A stretch of DNA of 64,000 bases, from assembly GCF_945957345.1 (NCBI RefSeq), contig NZ_CAMFKW010000005.1, positions 102,172 to 166,171 of the forward strand, read 5' to 3'. The translations under genes and the position numbers were made by a program. Below, one piece after another: positions 1 to 9,331 of the stretch. This stretch comes from an uncultured Allobosea sp. (GTDB lineage Bacteria > Pseudomonadota > Alphaproteobacteria > Rhizobiales > Beijerinckiaceae). The number at the start of each line of letters is the position of its first letter. Within the stretch, counting starts at the first letter, position 1. The notes under the pieces were generated by a model. The model saw only the letters and a program-made list of their open reading frames with translations, had not been told where the DNA came from and ran no database searches.

Positions 1-1097
1 GCTTCGGCAAGATCGGCGCCCGGGAAAATGATGGCGAATTCCTCGCCGCCGATACGGGCCAGCAGGTTGAAGCCGCGCTCCGCCATGCTGCCGAGCGTCC
101 GCGCGACGGCCGTCAGCGCCCTGTCGCCGCCGTCATGCCCATGGCGATCGTTGAGCCGCTTGAAGTGATCGATGTCGAGAATGGCGATCGAAACCGGCAG
201 GCCCATCTCGCGAGCCTCGCCGACGAGCTGCCGCCCGCGTGCGAAGAAATGGCGGCGGTTGAACAGGCCGGTCAGGAAGTCGCGCGCCGCGAGGTCCTGC
301 AACTGCTTGAGTTGCTCGAGCACCTCGACATTGGAGGCGATGCGGCATTGCAGCTCTTCCAGCACGAAGGGGCGCGAGACGAAATCATGCGCGCCGGCCT
401 TGAGGAAGCCGGCGGAGGTCTGCCGGTCGGTCGAGGACGAGATGCCGAGGACGCGCACGGCCGGATGATGCCGGCGGATGCGCCGCGCCAGCTCGAATCC
501 ATCCATGTCGGGCATGTAATAGTCGCTGACGACGAGCTGGATGTCGGGATTGCTCTCCAGGATCGCGAGCGCCTCCTGCCCGGATCCGGCCTCGACCACG
601 GCATATTGCTGGATCGACAGCATGCGCGCCAGCACCTTGCGGGTGGTCCGGGTATCGTCGACGACGAGGATGCGGGTATTGCGGTTGTTCAGCGCCCGCT
701 TGACCGTGCCGACGATGTTGGGAAGCGCGAACTCGTTGTCCTTCAGGACATAGTCGATGACCTCGCGCTCCATGATCCGCCCGCGCGTGGCGAGATCGAA
801 GGTCGCGGTGAAGACGACGGAAGGGATGCCGTGCGTCACGGTCCAGTCGAGCGCCTCGCCGCGCGGGGCATCCGGCAGGTTGAGGTCGACGACGGCGATC
901 GCATAGGCGCCGGGCGCAGCGACGATGAGGTCGCTGACCTCCTTCAATGAGGCGCAGGTTGTGACGGGCAGCCCGGTCTCCGCCTGGAGCATCTGCCGCA
1001 GCGCGAGCGAGAAGGTCCGCGAGTCCTCGATCACGAGGATCTTGCGGTCGTCCGGTACGGGCTCCGGCCTGGCCTGTAATGTCTGATGGGCACCCAT
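1..1097 (-). CDS. PleD-like response regulator diguanylate cyclase (3' end outside window)
   Basis: Makes the second messenger c-di-GMP under phosphorelay control. The minus frame starting at 1097 gives about 365 residues and is still open at base 1. Order: first receiver domain (ILVIEDS near the N-terminus, acceptor Asp in AVVDLNLPD), second receiver domain (ILVVDDTRTTRK, acceptor Asp in VVSDYYMPDMDG), then a GGDEF domain with DFLTGLFNRRHF and the active-site loop GGEEF. This is the PleD layout. The ATG at 1097 is the only in-frame start after an upstream stop codon; its ribosome site is poor. The C-terminal tail of the GGDEF domain lies beyond the edge. Cognate kinase not visible. Confidence 0.9.
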   Translation of the reverse strand, partial: MGAHQTLQARPEPVPDDRKILVIEDSRTFSLALRQMLQAETGLPVTTCASLKEVSDLIVAAPGAYAIAVVDLNLPDAPRGEALDWTVTHGIPSVVFTATFDLATRGRIMEREVIDYVLKDNEFALPNIVGTVKRALNNRNTRILVVDDTRTTRKVLARMLSIQQYAVVEAGSGQEALAILESNPDIQLVVSDYYMPDMDGFELARRIRRHHPAVRVLGISSSTDRQTSAGFLKAGAHDFVSRPFVLEELQCRIASNVEVLEQLKQLQDLAARDFLTGLFNRRHFFARGRQLVGEAREMGLPVSIAILDIDHFKRLNDRHGHDGGDRALTAVARTLGSMAERGFNLLARIGGEEFAIIFPGADLAE

Positions 1098-1182
1098 GCT
1101 CCATCTAGGGCGCCCGCAAGTTTAATTTTCCGTCACGTCAACCGTGACAACCGCCGCGCGGCGTGCCTGGCGCGGCAATTCT

Positions 1183-2934
1183 TCAGATGCGCCAGGGCAG
1201 GATATTGTGCTGCCGGTTGCGGCCGATCAGGTCGAGCCCCAGCATCACGATCAGAATGACGGCGCAGGCGCTGATCGCGACCGCCGCTGCCTCGCCGGCG
1301 AGACCGGCTTCCTTGAGGCTGAACAGCACCACGCCCAACGTCTCCGTGCCCGAGGACCAGAGCAGGGCCGAAACCGTCAGTTCGTTGAAGGCGACGAGGA
1401 AGACCATCAGCGCCGAGACCGCCGCGGCCGGCGCCAGGATCGGCGCGACGACGAAGCGCAGCATCTGCATGAGGCTGGCGCCGTCGAGCTTTGCGGCATC
1501 CTCGTGATGCGCCTCGATCTGCGCCATCGCCGCGACCGGCGCCTTCAGCGCCAGCGGCAGGAAGCGCGCGAGATAGGCGAAGAGGATGATGAAGGGCGTG
1601 CCGTAGATGCTGATGCCGATAAGCGGCAACGGCTTCAAGAAGATCAGGATGCTGGCAATGGCCAGCACGATGCCCGGCAATGCATAGGGCAATTCGATCA
1701 TCAGTTCGACGGTGCGCCTGATCTTGCCAAGCCGCCGCTCCAGCGCATAGGCGAAGACGATCGCAAGGATGGCGAGGATCAGCGCGGCGCAGCCGGCGAA
1801 CATGAGCGAGTTGCGGAAAGCGCGTATCGTGACGGCTTGGCGGAGCAGCACTTCGCTGAACTTGTCGAAGGTCAGGGTCTGCCAGGAGAGCGGCACGCCG
1901 AGCGCTGGCGTCAGCGCTTCGCTGAGCAGGGCCAGCAGCGGCAGCCCGAGCTTCAGGGTGAGCAGCAGCCACAGGCCAGCGGCGACGAAGGGGCGGGCAG
2001 GGCCGAGCAGCCAATAAGGCTCGAGCGGGCGCTCGATCTCGACCTTGCCGCGCTGGTTGCGGGCGGCGAGCGCGGCCGCGACGATGCCGAGCGCCGCGAC
2101 CGCGCCGACCAGCACGGCCAGTGCCGCCGTCTCGCCGAGGCTCGACGGGCCGAAGCTCGACAGCCGGCGATAGATCAGCGTCGGCAGCGTCAGGTAGTTC
2201 AGGGGCAGGCCTAGCAGGGCCGGAATGCCGAAATTGCCGACGCCCGCGACGAAGGCGATCAGGCCTGCGGCGATGATCTGCGGCCGCAGCACGGGAATGA
2301 CGATCCGGGCAGTGATGGTCGCGGGCGCGGCGCCCTCCATCTGCGCGGCTTCGACCAGCGACTGCGGGATGCTGCGCAGGCCGGTCCAGAGCGTGATCGC
2401 GACGAGCGGTGCATGGTGCAGCGCCATGACGAGGATGATGCCGCCGCGCCCGAGCAGCGGGTTCGGGGTGCCGGGGGGCGGCGCAAGTCCGATCAGCGAG
2501 AGGATCGGCGAGTTCGGCGCGAGCAGGCTGAGGAAAGCCAACGCCGCCACCTGCGGCGCGATCATCATCGAGAAGACGAAGGCGAAGGCGAGGGGGCGCT
2601 TGCCGCTGACATCGGTGACGCCGAGCGCCAAAGCGACGATGCCGCCGACGAAGAGCGCGCCGAGTGCCGAGAGGCTCGCTGTTTCCAGCGTGTGCCAGGT
2701 TGCGGTCACCGCCGCGCGGCTCGTCATTTCGGCGAAGGCATCGCCCGGCGCGAATTGCCAGCCGGGCGCGAAGGCGGCTGCGACCAGCCGGAAGAAGGGC
2801 AGGCCGCCGAGCAGCAGCGCGGCAGCGACGACGAGCGCCGGTAGCCCCCAGCCTTCGGGCAGGCGCAAACGCGAAACCGGCGGGGCCGCAATCGCGGGCT
2901 CCCGCCGACTGTTTCGGGCAAGGGCCAGCGTCAT
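1183..2934 (-). CDS. ABC transporter permease, FbpB/AfuB type (two fused permease domains)
   Basis: Inner-membrane permease of 583 residues with two tandem binding-protein-dependent transport domains, about 12 membrane segments in all. Each half has an EAA-type loop (EAAQMEGAAPATITARIVIP in the first, DAAKLDGASLMQMLRFVVAP in the second), where the ATPase docks. Fused permeases of this type import ferric iron; some relatives carry phosphonates or polyamines. It lies 31 bp downstream of the periplasmic binding-protein gene on the same strand. No ATPase gene follows: the next gene is the diguanylate cyclase. The substrate is inferred from family only. Confidence 0.88.
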   Translation of the reverse strand: MTLALARNSRREPAIAAPPVSRLRLPEGWGLPALVVAAALLLGGLPFFRLVAAAFAPGWQFAPGDAFAEMTSRAAVTATWHTLETASLSALGALFVGGIVALALGVTDVSGKRPLAFAFVFSMMIAPQVAALAFLSLLAPNSPILSLIGLAPPPGTPNPLLGRGGIILVMALHHAPLVAITLWTGLRSIPQSLVEAAQMEGAAPATITARIVIPVLRPQIIAAGLIAFVAGVGNFGIPALLGLPLNYLTLPTLIYRRLSSFGPSSLGETAALAVLVGAVAALGIVAAALAARNQRGKVEIERPLEPYWLLGPARPFVAAGLWLLLTLKLGLPLLALLSEALTPALGVPLSWQTLTFDKFSEVLLRQAVTIRAFRNSLMFAGCAALILAILAIVFAYALERRLGKIRRTVELMIELPYALPGIVLAIASILIFLKPLPLIGISIYGTPFIILFAYLARFLPLALKAPVAAMAQIEAHHEDAAKLDGASLMQMLRFVVAPILAPAAAVSALMVFLVAFNELTVSALLWSSGTETLGVVLFSLKEAGLAGEAAAVAISACAVILIVMLGLDLIGRNRQHNILPWRI

Positions 2935-2965
2935 TGTGCTGGCCGCTGCAGCGACGAAAGCGTCG

Positions 2966-3946
2966 TCACTCGAAGATCGAACCGAAGCGCTTGCGAGCGG
3001 CGGTTTCCTCAGTCAGCGCCTTGGCGGCGTCGAAGGCCATCAGCTTGATCGCGCTGCGGGCGGGATAGCCGGCCGGCAGGGCGACGTCCGGATGGGCGGC
3101 GACATAGCCCTGCTTCAGCGCGAGCTCCTGGCCCTCCTTGGAGAGCAGGAAGTCGATGAAGGCCTTGGCGGCTTCCGGATTCTTGGTGGTCTTGAGGATC
3201 GCGACCGGCTCGCTGACCGCGGAAACGCCCTCGCTCGGGAACACGAACTCGACCGGCGCGCCCTTGGCCTTCTCGCGGATCGGCATGAAATCGACGATCA
3301 TGCCGTAGAGCTTTTCGCCGGTCGCGACCTGGCGCAGGATGTCGCCATTGGCGCCGGCGGCGAGCGTGCCGTTCTCCTTGAGCTTCTCGTAGAAGCCCCA
3401 GCCATCCCCGAGATTGCTGGTGAGTGTGATCGTGTGGATCAGCGCGGCGCCTGAGTTCAGCGGGCTCGGCATGGCCAATTGGTTCTTGGCTTCAGGCTTG
3501 GTGAGATCGGCCCAGCTCGCGGGCTTCATCGCGGCCTTGGTGTTGTAGACGATGCCGGTGGTGATCAGCTTGGTCGCGAACCACATCTTCTGGGGATCGT
3601 GGATGCCGGCCGGATAGGCTGCGAGATCGGCCTTGTCATGGGCGAGCAGGCGGCCATCCTTCTTGAGGCCTTCCATGGTCACGGCATCGGCGATCAGCAG
3701 CACGTCGGCCTGCGGGGCGCCGGCCTCGAACTCGGCCTTCAGCTTGGCCATCACACGCGGCGTGCCGTCGCGCACGAAGGAGACGTCGACCTTCGGGTAT
3801 TTCGCCTTGAAAGCATCGATCGTCTGCTGGGCATCGGTATTGGGCTGGCTGGTATAGAGCACCAGCTTGCCCTCGACGGCGAAGGCCTGCGGCGCAGCCG
3901 CCAGGCCGGCGGCGATGATGAAGGCGCTCAGGGCCTTGCGCTGCAT
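2966..3946 (-). CDS. ABC transporter substrate-binding protein, ferric-iron type
   Basis: Periplasmic binding protein of 326 residues with a Sec signal peptide (MQRKALSAFIIAAGLAAAPQ, cleavage after AFA). The mature start GKLVLYTSQP and the NTKAAMKPASWADL region match the Fe3+ binding family (AfuA/FutA, also related to 2-aminoethylphosphonate binders). Delivers its ligand to the fused permease 31 bp downstream. A GGAG ribosome site sits seven bases before the ATG. Divergent from the sugar-type binding-protein gene at 4184 across 237 bp, which contains a perfect AAATA-C-TATTT palindrome at 4070-4080 that could be an operator. Ligand not proven. Confidence 0.85.
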   Translation of the reverse strand: MQRKALSAFIIAAGLAAAPQAFAVEGKLVLYTSQPNTDAQQTIDAFKAKYPKVDVSFVRDGTPRVMAKLKAEFEAGAPQADVLLIADAVTMEGLKKDGRLLAHDKADLAAYPAGIHDPQKMWFATKLITTGIVYNTKAAMKPASWADLTKPEAKNQLAMPSPLNSGAALIHTITLTSNLGDGWGFYEKLKENGTLAAGANGDILRQVATGEKLYGMIVDFMPIREKAKGAPVEFVFPSEGVSAVSEPVAILKTTKNPEAAKAFIDFLLSKEGQELALKQGYVAAHPDVALPAGYPARSAIKLMAFDAAKALTEETAARKRFGSIFE

Positions 3947-4183
3947 ATCGGAGCTCCATCTCTTGATCGCATGTGCGAGATGGCGCTGCCGGTAGTCCCG
4001 TCACATGACAGTTCCATGAAACGATCCCGGGTTTCCATGCCGCGGCCCAGTTGCACATCCTAGAATTAGAAATACTATTTAACGGGACTCGGGCGGCTTG
4101 TTTCGGGCGGGGCTTTTCGACTAGGGTCGCGGCAAGACGATCATAAGGTCGCTTTAAAACGGTTTAGATGGGGAGGATATCTG

Positions 4184-5566
4184 ATGAAGCTGGTTCGGCA
4201 TTTCGCCTTGGGTACGGCTGTCGCGGCGATGGTTGCGGGATGGTCCGGCGGCGCCATGGCGCAGGAGACACTGACGGCCTGGTTCACCAAGGGCTTCTAC
4301 AAGGGCGAGGACGACGCGCTGCTTGCAGTCGTCGACAAATTCCAGAAGGCGACGGGCGTCAAGGTCGAGCTCTCGCTCTATGCGACCGAAGATTGCGTCA
4401 CGAAATCGGTCGGCGCCGTCGATGCCGGCACGCCGCCGGATGTCGGCTTCTGCACCACCTATGATTTCCGCACGACAGGCAAATGGGCCTATGACGGCAA
4501 GCTCGAAGACGTCTCGGACGTGCTCGAGCCGCTCAAGGGCGACATCCAGCCGATGGCGCTCTCGACCACCTTCCTGATGAACGGCAAGGCCGGCAAAAAG
4601 TCATACTATGCCTTCCCGGTAGAGCAGCAGATGATGCACATCACCTACTGGAAGGACATGCTGGAGGAGGCCGGCTTCAAGGAAGCCGACATCCCGAAGA
4701 CCTGGAACGGCTACTGGGACTTCTGGTGCGACAAGGTGCAGGGTTCGCTGCGTGCCAAGGGCAAGCGCATCTATGGCATCGGCCACCCGATGGGCATCGC
4801 CGCCTCCGATACCTTCTACTCGTTCCTGACCTTCGCCAACGCCTATAACGCCAAGGTCGTCGACGAGAACGGCAAGATCGTGCTCGACCAGCCCGAGAAC
4901 AAGAAGGCGATGGTCGAGGCGGTGAAGTCCTATGCCAACATCTTCCAGCGCGGCTGCACGCCGCCCTCGTCGGTGAACTGGCTCGACCCCGACAACAACG
5001 TCGCCTTCCATAACCGCACGACGGTGATGACGCATAACGCCACGATCTCGATCGCCGGCAAGCACATGGACGACATGAACAATCCGGCGCTCACCGCCGA
5101 GCAGCGGGCGCAGGCCAAGAAGAACTACGAGGACAACATCCGCACGGCCGAATTCCCGCTCAAGGCCGACGGCAGCAAGATGACCAACCTCGCCGCGGTC
5201 AAGACGGCGGTGATCTTCGCCGACGCCAAGAACAAGAAGCGCGCCAAGGAGTTCATGGCCTTCTTCATGAAGGACGAGAACCTGCGGCCCTTCGTCGAGG
5301 GCTCGGCCGGCCGCTGGGTGCCGACGACGCTCAAGGCGATCGACGCGCCGTTCTGGTCCGACGGCAAGGACCCGCACCGCGCGGTCGTCTACAAGCAGTA
5401 CAAGGATGGCACTGTGCCGTTCCAGTTCGTCTACAACTACAACTTCACGACCGTGAACGCCGAGAATGTCTGGGCCAAGGCCGTGAACCGCGTCGTCCAG
5501 GACAAGATCCCGGCCGAGCAGGCGGTGGACGAGATGATCGCCCGCATCAAGCAGATCGCAGGCTGA
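4184..5566 (+). CDS. ABC transporter substrate-binding protein, sugar (family 1) type
   Basis: Periplasmic solute-binding protein of 460 residues with a clear signal peptide (hydrophobic core about residues 7-22, cleavage after AMA). LTAWFTKGFYKGEDDALLAV, the central PVEQQMMHITYWKDMLEEAG segment and a C-terminus rich in aromatic residues are typical of carbohydrate or glycerol-phosphate binders (UgpB/MalE-like). The ATG follows GGGGAGG with good spacing. First gene of a binding-protein/permease/permease operon. The sugar is unknown; the transaldolase gene downstream hints at a pentose or other pentose-phosphate-linked substrate, which is only inference. Confidence 0.88.
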   Translation: MKLVRHFALGTAVAAMVAGWSGGAMAQETLTAWFTKGFYKGEDDALLAVVDKFQKATGVKVELSLYATEDCVTKSVGAVDAGTPPDVGFCTTYDFRTTGKWAYDGKLEDVSDVLEPLKGDIQPMALSTTFLMNGKAGKKSYYAFPVEQQMMHITYWKDMLEEAGFKEADIPKTWNGYWDFWCDKVQGSLRAKGKRIYGIGHPMGIAASDTFYSFLTFANAYNAKVVDENGKIVLDQPENKKAMVEAVKSYANIFQRGCTPPSSVNWLDPDNNVAFHNRTTVMTHNATISIAGKHMDDMNNPALTAEQRAQAKKNYEDNIRTAEFPLKADGSKMTNLAAVKTAVIFADAKNKKRAKEFMAFFMKDENLRPFVEGSAGRWVPTTLKAIDAPFWSDGKDPHRAVVYKQYKDGTVPFQFVYNYNFTTVNAENVWAKAVNRVVQDKIPAEQAVDEMIARIKQIAG

Positions 5567-5669
5567 CACGCGCCTTCATTGCGCTTGCATCGATGACCCG
5601 CCGCGGCAAGGATTGCCGCGGCGTATCTTTCACAGGGTGACAAGAACCTCTCACAAAACCGGAGAGTCC

Positions 5670-6560
5670 ATGAGCACAGCCGCCATGACCGCGCCGCTTG
5701 CGGCGCCACGCGAGGATGCATCGGCCTTCACGCGCGACCGCGCGATGTGGGGCGCCATCATGCTGGCCCCCTATGTGCTCGTCTTCGCCGTCATGGTGGT
5801 CTATCCCGTCGCCTATGGCCTCTGGCTCGGCCTCAACTGGAATTCCTACCGGGCGCTCTTCGCCGACCCGATCTTCATCCGCACCGTCGTCAACACGATC
5901 GTCTTCCTGTTCGTGGCGGTGAACCTGAAATTCCTGATCGCGCTCGGGCTCTCGGGCTTCTTCGTGCAGCAGCGGCCCTGGATCCGCATCGTCCTGGTGC
6001 TGTTCATCCTGCCCTGGGCCGTGCCCTCGATCCCGACCATCCTGTCCTTCCGGGTGATGCTGAACCCCGAGAACGGCATGCTGAACCAGCAGCTCTTCCA
6101 GTGGTTCGGCATCATGGAAGGGCCGGGCTGGCTCACCGACCCGACGCTCGCCTTCATGTCCTCGATCTTCGTCCATATCTGGAAGTCGCTGCCGTTCTGG
6201 ACGCTGATCCTGATCACCGGCCGGCTCGCCATCGCGGCGGATCTCTACGAGGCCGCCAGCGTCGACGGCGCCAATCGCTGGCAACAGTTCCGCTTCATCA
6301 CCTGGCCCTCGCTGGCGACGCTCTACGTCACCTCGACCATGCTCTCGATGATCTGGACATTGGGCGACTTCAACAGCGTCTACCTGCTCACCGGCGGCGG
6401 GCCGGGCGATCTCAACCATGTGCTGGCGACGCTCGGCATCCGCTACATGCGCAACAACAATCTCGACCTCGGCATTGCCTCGATCATCGTCGCCATGCCG
6501 CTGATCCTGCCGATGGTCTTCGTGATGGTGAAGCGCCTGTCGAAGGGGCCGGACGCATGA
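5670..6560 (+). CDS. ABC transporter permease, MalF/UgpA type
   Basis: Inner-membrane permease of 296 residues, six predicted membrane segments, with the EAA loop YEAASVDGANRWQQFRFITW near residue 195. Start chosen at 5670 because GGAG lies just upstream and the protein then begins with a short hydrophilic tail; an in-frame ATG at 5613 would add an unlikely basic extension. Second gene of the sugar importer operon. Its stop overlaps the next permease start in an ATGA arrangement, so translation is probably coupled. Confidence 0.9.
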   Translation: MSTAAMTAPLAAPREDASAFTRDRAMWGAIMLAPYVLVFAVMVVYPVAYGLWLGLNWNSYRALFADPIFIRTVVNTIVFLFVAVNLKFLIALGLSGFFVQQRPWIRIVLVLFILPWAVPSIPTILSFRVMLNPENGMLNQQLFQWFGIMEGPGWLTDPTLAFMSSIFVHIWKSLPFWTLILITGRLAIAADLYEAASVDGANRWQQFRFITWPSLATLYVTSTMLSMIWTLGDFNSVYLLTGGGPGDLNHVLATLGIRYMRNNNLDLGIASIIVAMPLILPMVFVMVKRLSKGPDA

Positions 6561-7393
6561 AGAAGTTCCTCGACGAAGGCAAGCTGCTGCTGGTCGCAAT
6601 CCCCGTCCTGGTCTGGACGCTGCTGCCGATCTACCACCTCTTCGTGCTCTCGATCTCCAACCAGGAATCGATGCTGGCCGGCAAGCTCTGGCCCGACCAG
6701 CCGACGCTGCAGAACTTCCAGATCGTTTTCGCCCAGCAGCACTACTACCTGCACAATTTCTGGCGGCAGATGTTCAACAGCTTCCTCATCGCGGTGGCGA
6801 CGGGGCTGATCACGCTCTTCGTCGCGACCTTCGCGGCCTTCGCCATCGCGCGGCTCAAGGTGAAGGGCGGGCGCACGATCATGAACCTCGCGCTCGCGAC
6901 CTACCTGATCCCGGCCGCCTTCCTCGCCATCCCCATGTACAAGGCGATGGGCTCCTATGGGCTGCTCAACACGCAGGCCTCGCTGATCCTGGCGATGGTC
7001 GCGCTGGCTTCGCCCTATGCGATCTGGGTGCTGAAACAGGCCTCCGACAAACTCCCCAAGGAGCTCGATGAGGCCGCCGTGATGGACGGCGCCACCTCGA
7101 TCCAGCTCTTCCGGCTGGTCTATCTGCCGCTGATGAAGCCCTCGATGGTGGTGATCGGCATCTATGCGCTGCTGCTGGCCTGGAACGAGTATCTCTACGC
7201 CTTCCTGCTGCTCTCCTCGGAGAAGGCGGTGCCGCTGGCGGTGGGCCTCGGCCTCTTCCTCTCGGCCGACGACGCGCCCTGGAACCTGCTGATGGCGGCA
7301 GGCCTGCTCTACGCCATCCCACCGGCTCTGATCTACTATCTGTTCCGCAAGAACATGGTCGGTGGCCTGACCTCGGGCGCGGTGAAGAGCTGA
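6557..7393 (+). CDS. ABC transporter permease, MalG/UgpE type
   Basis: Inner-membrane permease of 278 residues with six predicted membrane segments and the EAA loop DEAAVMDGATSIQLFRLVYL. MalG-type partner of the preceding MalF-type permease; the ATG overlaps the previous stop codon by four bases. Last gene of the importer operon: no ATP-binding subunit follows before the transaldolase gene, so a shared MsmX/UgpC-type ATPase encoded elsewhere is probably used. Confidence 0.9.
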   Translation: MKKFLDEGKLLLVAIPVLVWTLLPIYHLFVLSISNQESMLAGKLWPDQPTLQNFQIVFAQQHYYLHNFWRQMFNSFLIAVATGLITLFVATFAAFAIARLKVKGGRTIMNLALATYLIPAAFLAIPMYKAMGSYGLLNTQASLILAMVALASPYAIWVLKQASDKLPKELDEAAVMDGATSIQLFRLVYLPLMKPSMVVIGIYALLLAWNEYLYAFLLLSSEKAVPLAVGLGLFLSADDAPWNLLMAAGLLYAIPPALIYYLFRKNMVGGLTSGAVKS

Positions 7394-7420
7394 GGGCGGC
7401 TGCAGCCCGCTTTTCCATCA

Positions 7421-7515
7421 CCGTCATGCTCGCCCTTGTGGCGAGCATCCACGTCTTGAACGCGAGCGCCGGCCGGTAGAGACGTGGATGGCCGGCACCA
7501 AGCCGGCCATGACGG
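7421..7515. repeat. Dispersed palindromic repeat unit
   Basis: A 95-bp unit bounded by perfect 8-bp inverted ends, CCGTCATG at 7421 and CATGACGG ending at 7515, with an inner CACGTCTT/AGACGTGG pair. It lies between the sugar permease and transaldolase genes. Compact intergenic palindromes with similar CGTCAT ends are frequent in rhizobial genomes; mobility is not shown here. Confidence 0.6.
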
Positions 7516-7617
7516 GAACGGAGGCGCATGGCAGAATTGCTTCATCGCTCTCGCAATCGCAGCGAACAGGCGCCACAGTGATGCGTTACGACAAGAAGAA
7601 TTGCCGAGGATAGACCG

Positions 7618-8586
7618 ATGACCGCCTCCAAGCTCGACCAGCTCCGCCAGATGACCACCGTCGTCGCCGATACCGGCGACATCGAGGCGGTGCGTCGCCT
7701 GAAGCCCGTCGACTGCACCACCAACCCGACCCTGATCCTCAAGGCGGTGGAGACGCCGGCCTATGCCCATCTCGTCGACGAGGCGATCGGTTGGGGCAAG
7801 AAGCAGGGCAGCGGCGAGAAGGCGGTCCATGCCGTCTGCGACCGTCTTGCGGTGAGCTTCGGCACGGAATTGACCAAGATCGTCCCCGGCCGGGTCTCGA
7901 CCGAGGTCGATGCCGATCTCTCCTTCGATACCAAGGCGACCATCGAGAAGGCGCGCGCCGTGATCGCCGCCTACAAGGAACGCGGCGTCGAGAAGGATCG
8001 CATCCTCATCAAGGTCGCCTCGACCTGGGAGGGCCTGCAGGCCGCCAAGGTGCTGCAGAGCGAGGGCATCGACTGCAACCTGACTTTGCTCTTCGCTTTG
8101 CCGCAGGCGGTCGCGGCGGCCGAGGCCAATGCCTTCCTGATCTCGCCCTTCGTCGGCCGCATCCTCGACTGGCACGTCAAGGCCGGCGGCGGCCCCTACA
8201 CTGCCGAGACCGATCCGGGCGTCGTCTCCGTCAAGAGCATCTACGCCTATTACAAGGCCTTCGGCATCAAGACGGTCGTGATGGGTGCGTCCTTCCGCAA
8301 TACCGGCGAGATCGAGGCGCTGGCCGGCTGCGACCGCCTGACCATCGGGCCGGGCCTGCTCGACGAGCTTGCCGGCGCGACCGGCGATCTGCCGCGCCGC
8401 CTCTCGCCGGCCTCCTCGCCGCAGATGGAAGGGGGCGTCAGCAGGAAGCTCGGCTTCGACGAGAAGGCCTTCCGCTTCGCCATGAACGAGGACGCGATGG
8501 CGACCGAGAAGCTCGCCGAGGGCATCCGCGGCTTCGTCAAGGACCTGCGCGGCCTGCGCAAGCTCGTCGCCGCCAAGCTCGGCTGA
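7618..8586 (+). CDS. tal: Transaldolase
   Basis: Cytosolic enzyme of the non-oxidative pentose phosphate pathway; moves a dihydroxyacetone unit from sedoheptulose 7-phosphate to glyceraldehyde 3-phosphate. 322 residues, the length of TalB-type enzymes. The Schiff-base lysine is Lys132 in DRILIKVASTWEG, and the N-terminal CTTNPTLILKA motif is complete. ATG preceded by GAGGA. It stands alone, 224 bp after the sugar importer, with a repeat in the gap, so an independent promoter is likely. Links possible pentose uptake to central metabolism by inference. Confidence 0.96.
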   Translation: MTASKLDQLRQMTTVVADTGDIEAVRRLKPVDCTTNPTLILKAVETPAYAHLVDEAIGWGKKQGSGEKAVHAVCDRLAVSFGTELTKIVPGRVSTEVDADLSFDTKATIEKARAVIAAYKERGVEKDRILIKVASTWEGLQAAKVLQSEGIDCNLTLLFALPQAVAAAEANAFLISPFVGRILDWHVKAGGGPYTAETDPGVVSVKSIYAYYKAFGIKTVVMGASFRNTGEIEALAGCDRLTIGPGLLDELAGATGDLPRRLSPASSPQMEGGVSRKLGFDEKAFRFAMNEDAMATEKLAEGIRGFVKDLRGLRKLVAAKLG

Positions 8587-8617
8587 ACGGATGTCCGGCA
8601 GCGTGGGTTCGTGACCT

Positions 8618-8640
8618 GATCTGCCGCTTTGCGGCAGATC
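8618..8640. terminator. Perfect hairpin after transaldolase gene
   Basis: GATCTGCCGC at 8618-8627 pairs perfectly with GCGGCAGATC at 8631-8640 across a three-base loop, 31 bases after the transaldolase stop. There is no T-run, so it may be a weak terminator or an mRNA 3'-end stabiliser. Confidence 0.5.
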
Positions 8641-8728
8641 ATTGACGTCCTCCTCGCTCGGGCTTCTGATGGTTGCATGTCCTGACGAGGCCGCTTGGCT
8701 ATCGCGGCCCGACCAACCGGAGTCGGCC

Positions 8729-9328
8729 ATGACCACGCCCGCAGAATCCTCTTCCCGCCCGGGTTCTTCGCTCGCCACGCATCTCGTCCCGCTTCGGCGC
8801 AATTCCGGTTGGTTGCTGGCGGCGGGCATCGCCCTCGTCATTCTCGGCATCCTTGGCCTTGGAGCCGTGACAATGCTCAGCCTCGCCAGCGCGATCTGGT
8901 TCGGCGCCATGATTCTGGTCGGCGGCATCGTCGTGCTGGTCGATGCCTTCAGGCATCAGGGCTGGAAGAGCCGCGTGCTGCACATCCTCATCGGCCTGCT
9001 CTATGTCGCGATCGGCCTGATGACCTTCGCCAATCCGCTGCTCGCCACGGCTTCGCTGACATTGCTGGCGGGTGCGGCGCTGGTTGCGACCGGCGTGCTG
9101 CGTCTCGTCGTCGCTTTTCAGAACCGGGAATTGCCGGCCTGGGGCTGGATCGCCTTCTCCGGCGCACTGTCGCTGCTGCTCGGCGGCATGATCCTCGCGC
9201 AATGGCCGGGGTCCAGCCTATGGGTGCTCGGCACCTTCCTGGCGATCGAGCTGATCTTCCAGGGCTGGGCGACGATCGCGCTGGCGCGGGCGATCCGCTC
9301 GACTTTCGATGGCGTGAAGCCGCGCTGA
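8729..9328 (+). CDS. HdeD family membrane protein
   Basis: Integral membrane protein of 199 residues with about six hydrophobic segments arranged as pairs, the DUF308/HdeD fold first linked to acid resistance in enterobacteria. Motifs such as GIALVILGILGLGAVTMLSL and GLLYVAIGLMTFANPLLATA are typical. Start chosen at 8729, where GGAG lies six bases upstream; an upstream in-frame ATG at 8642 would add a non-membrane extension. Function in this genus is unknown. Convergent with the next gene, two stops four bases apart. Confidence 0.85.
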   Translation: MTTPAESSSRPGSSLATHLVPLRRNSGWLLAAGIALVILGILGLGAVTMLSLASAIWFGAMILVGGIVVLVDAFRHQGWKSRVLHILIGLLYVAIGLMTFANPLLATASLTLLAGAALVATGVLRLVVAFQNRELPAWGWIAFSGALSLLLGGMILAQWPGSSLWVLGTFLAIELIFQGWATIALARAIRSTFDGVKPR

Positions 9329-9331
9329 GAC

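Noticed and set aside
8642..8728. N-terminal extension of the HdeD-like protein
   Set aside because: The in-frame ATG at 8642 has no ribosome site and overlaps the transaldolase hairpin; ATG 8729 has GGAG at good spacing.
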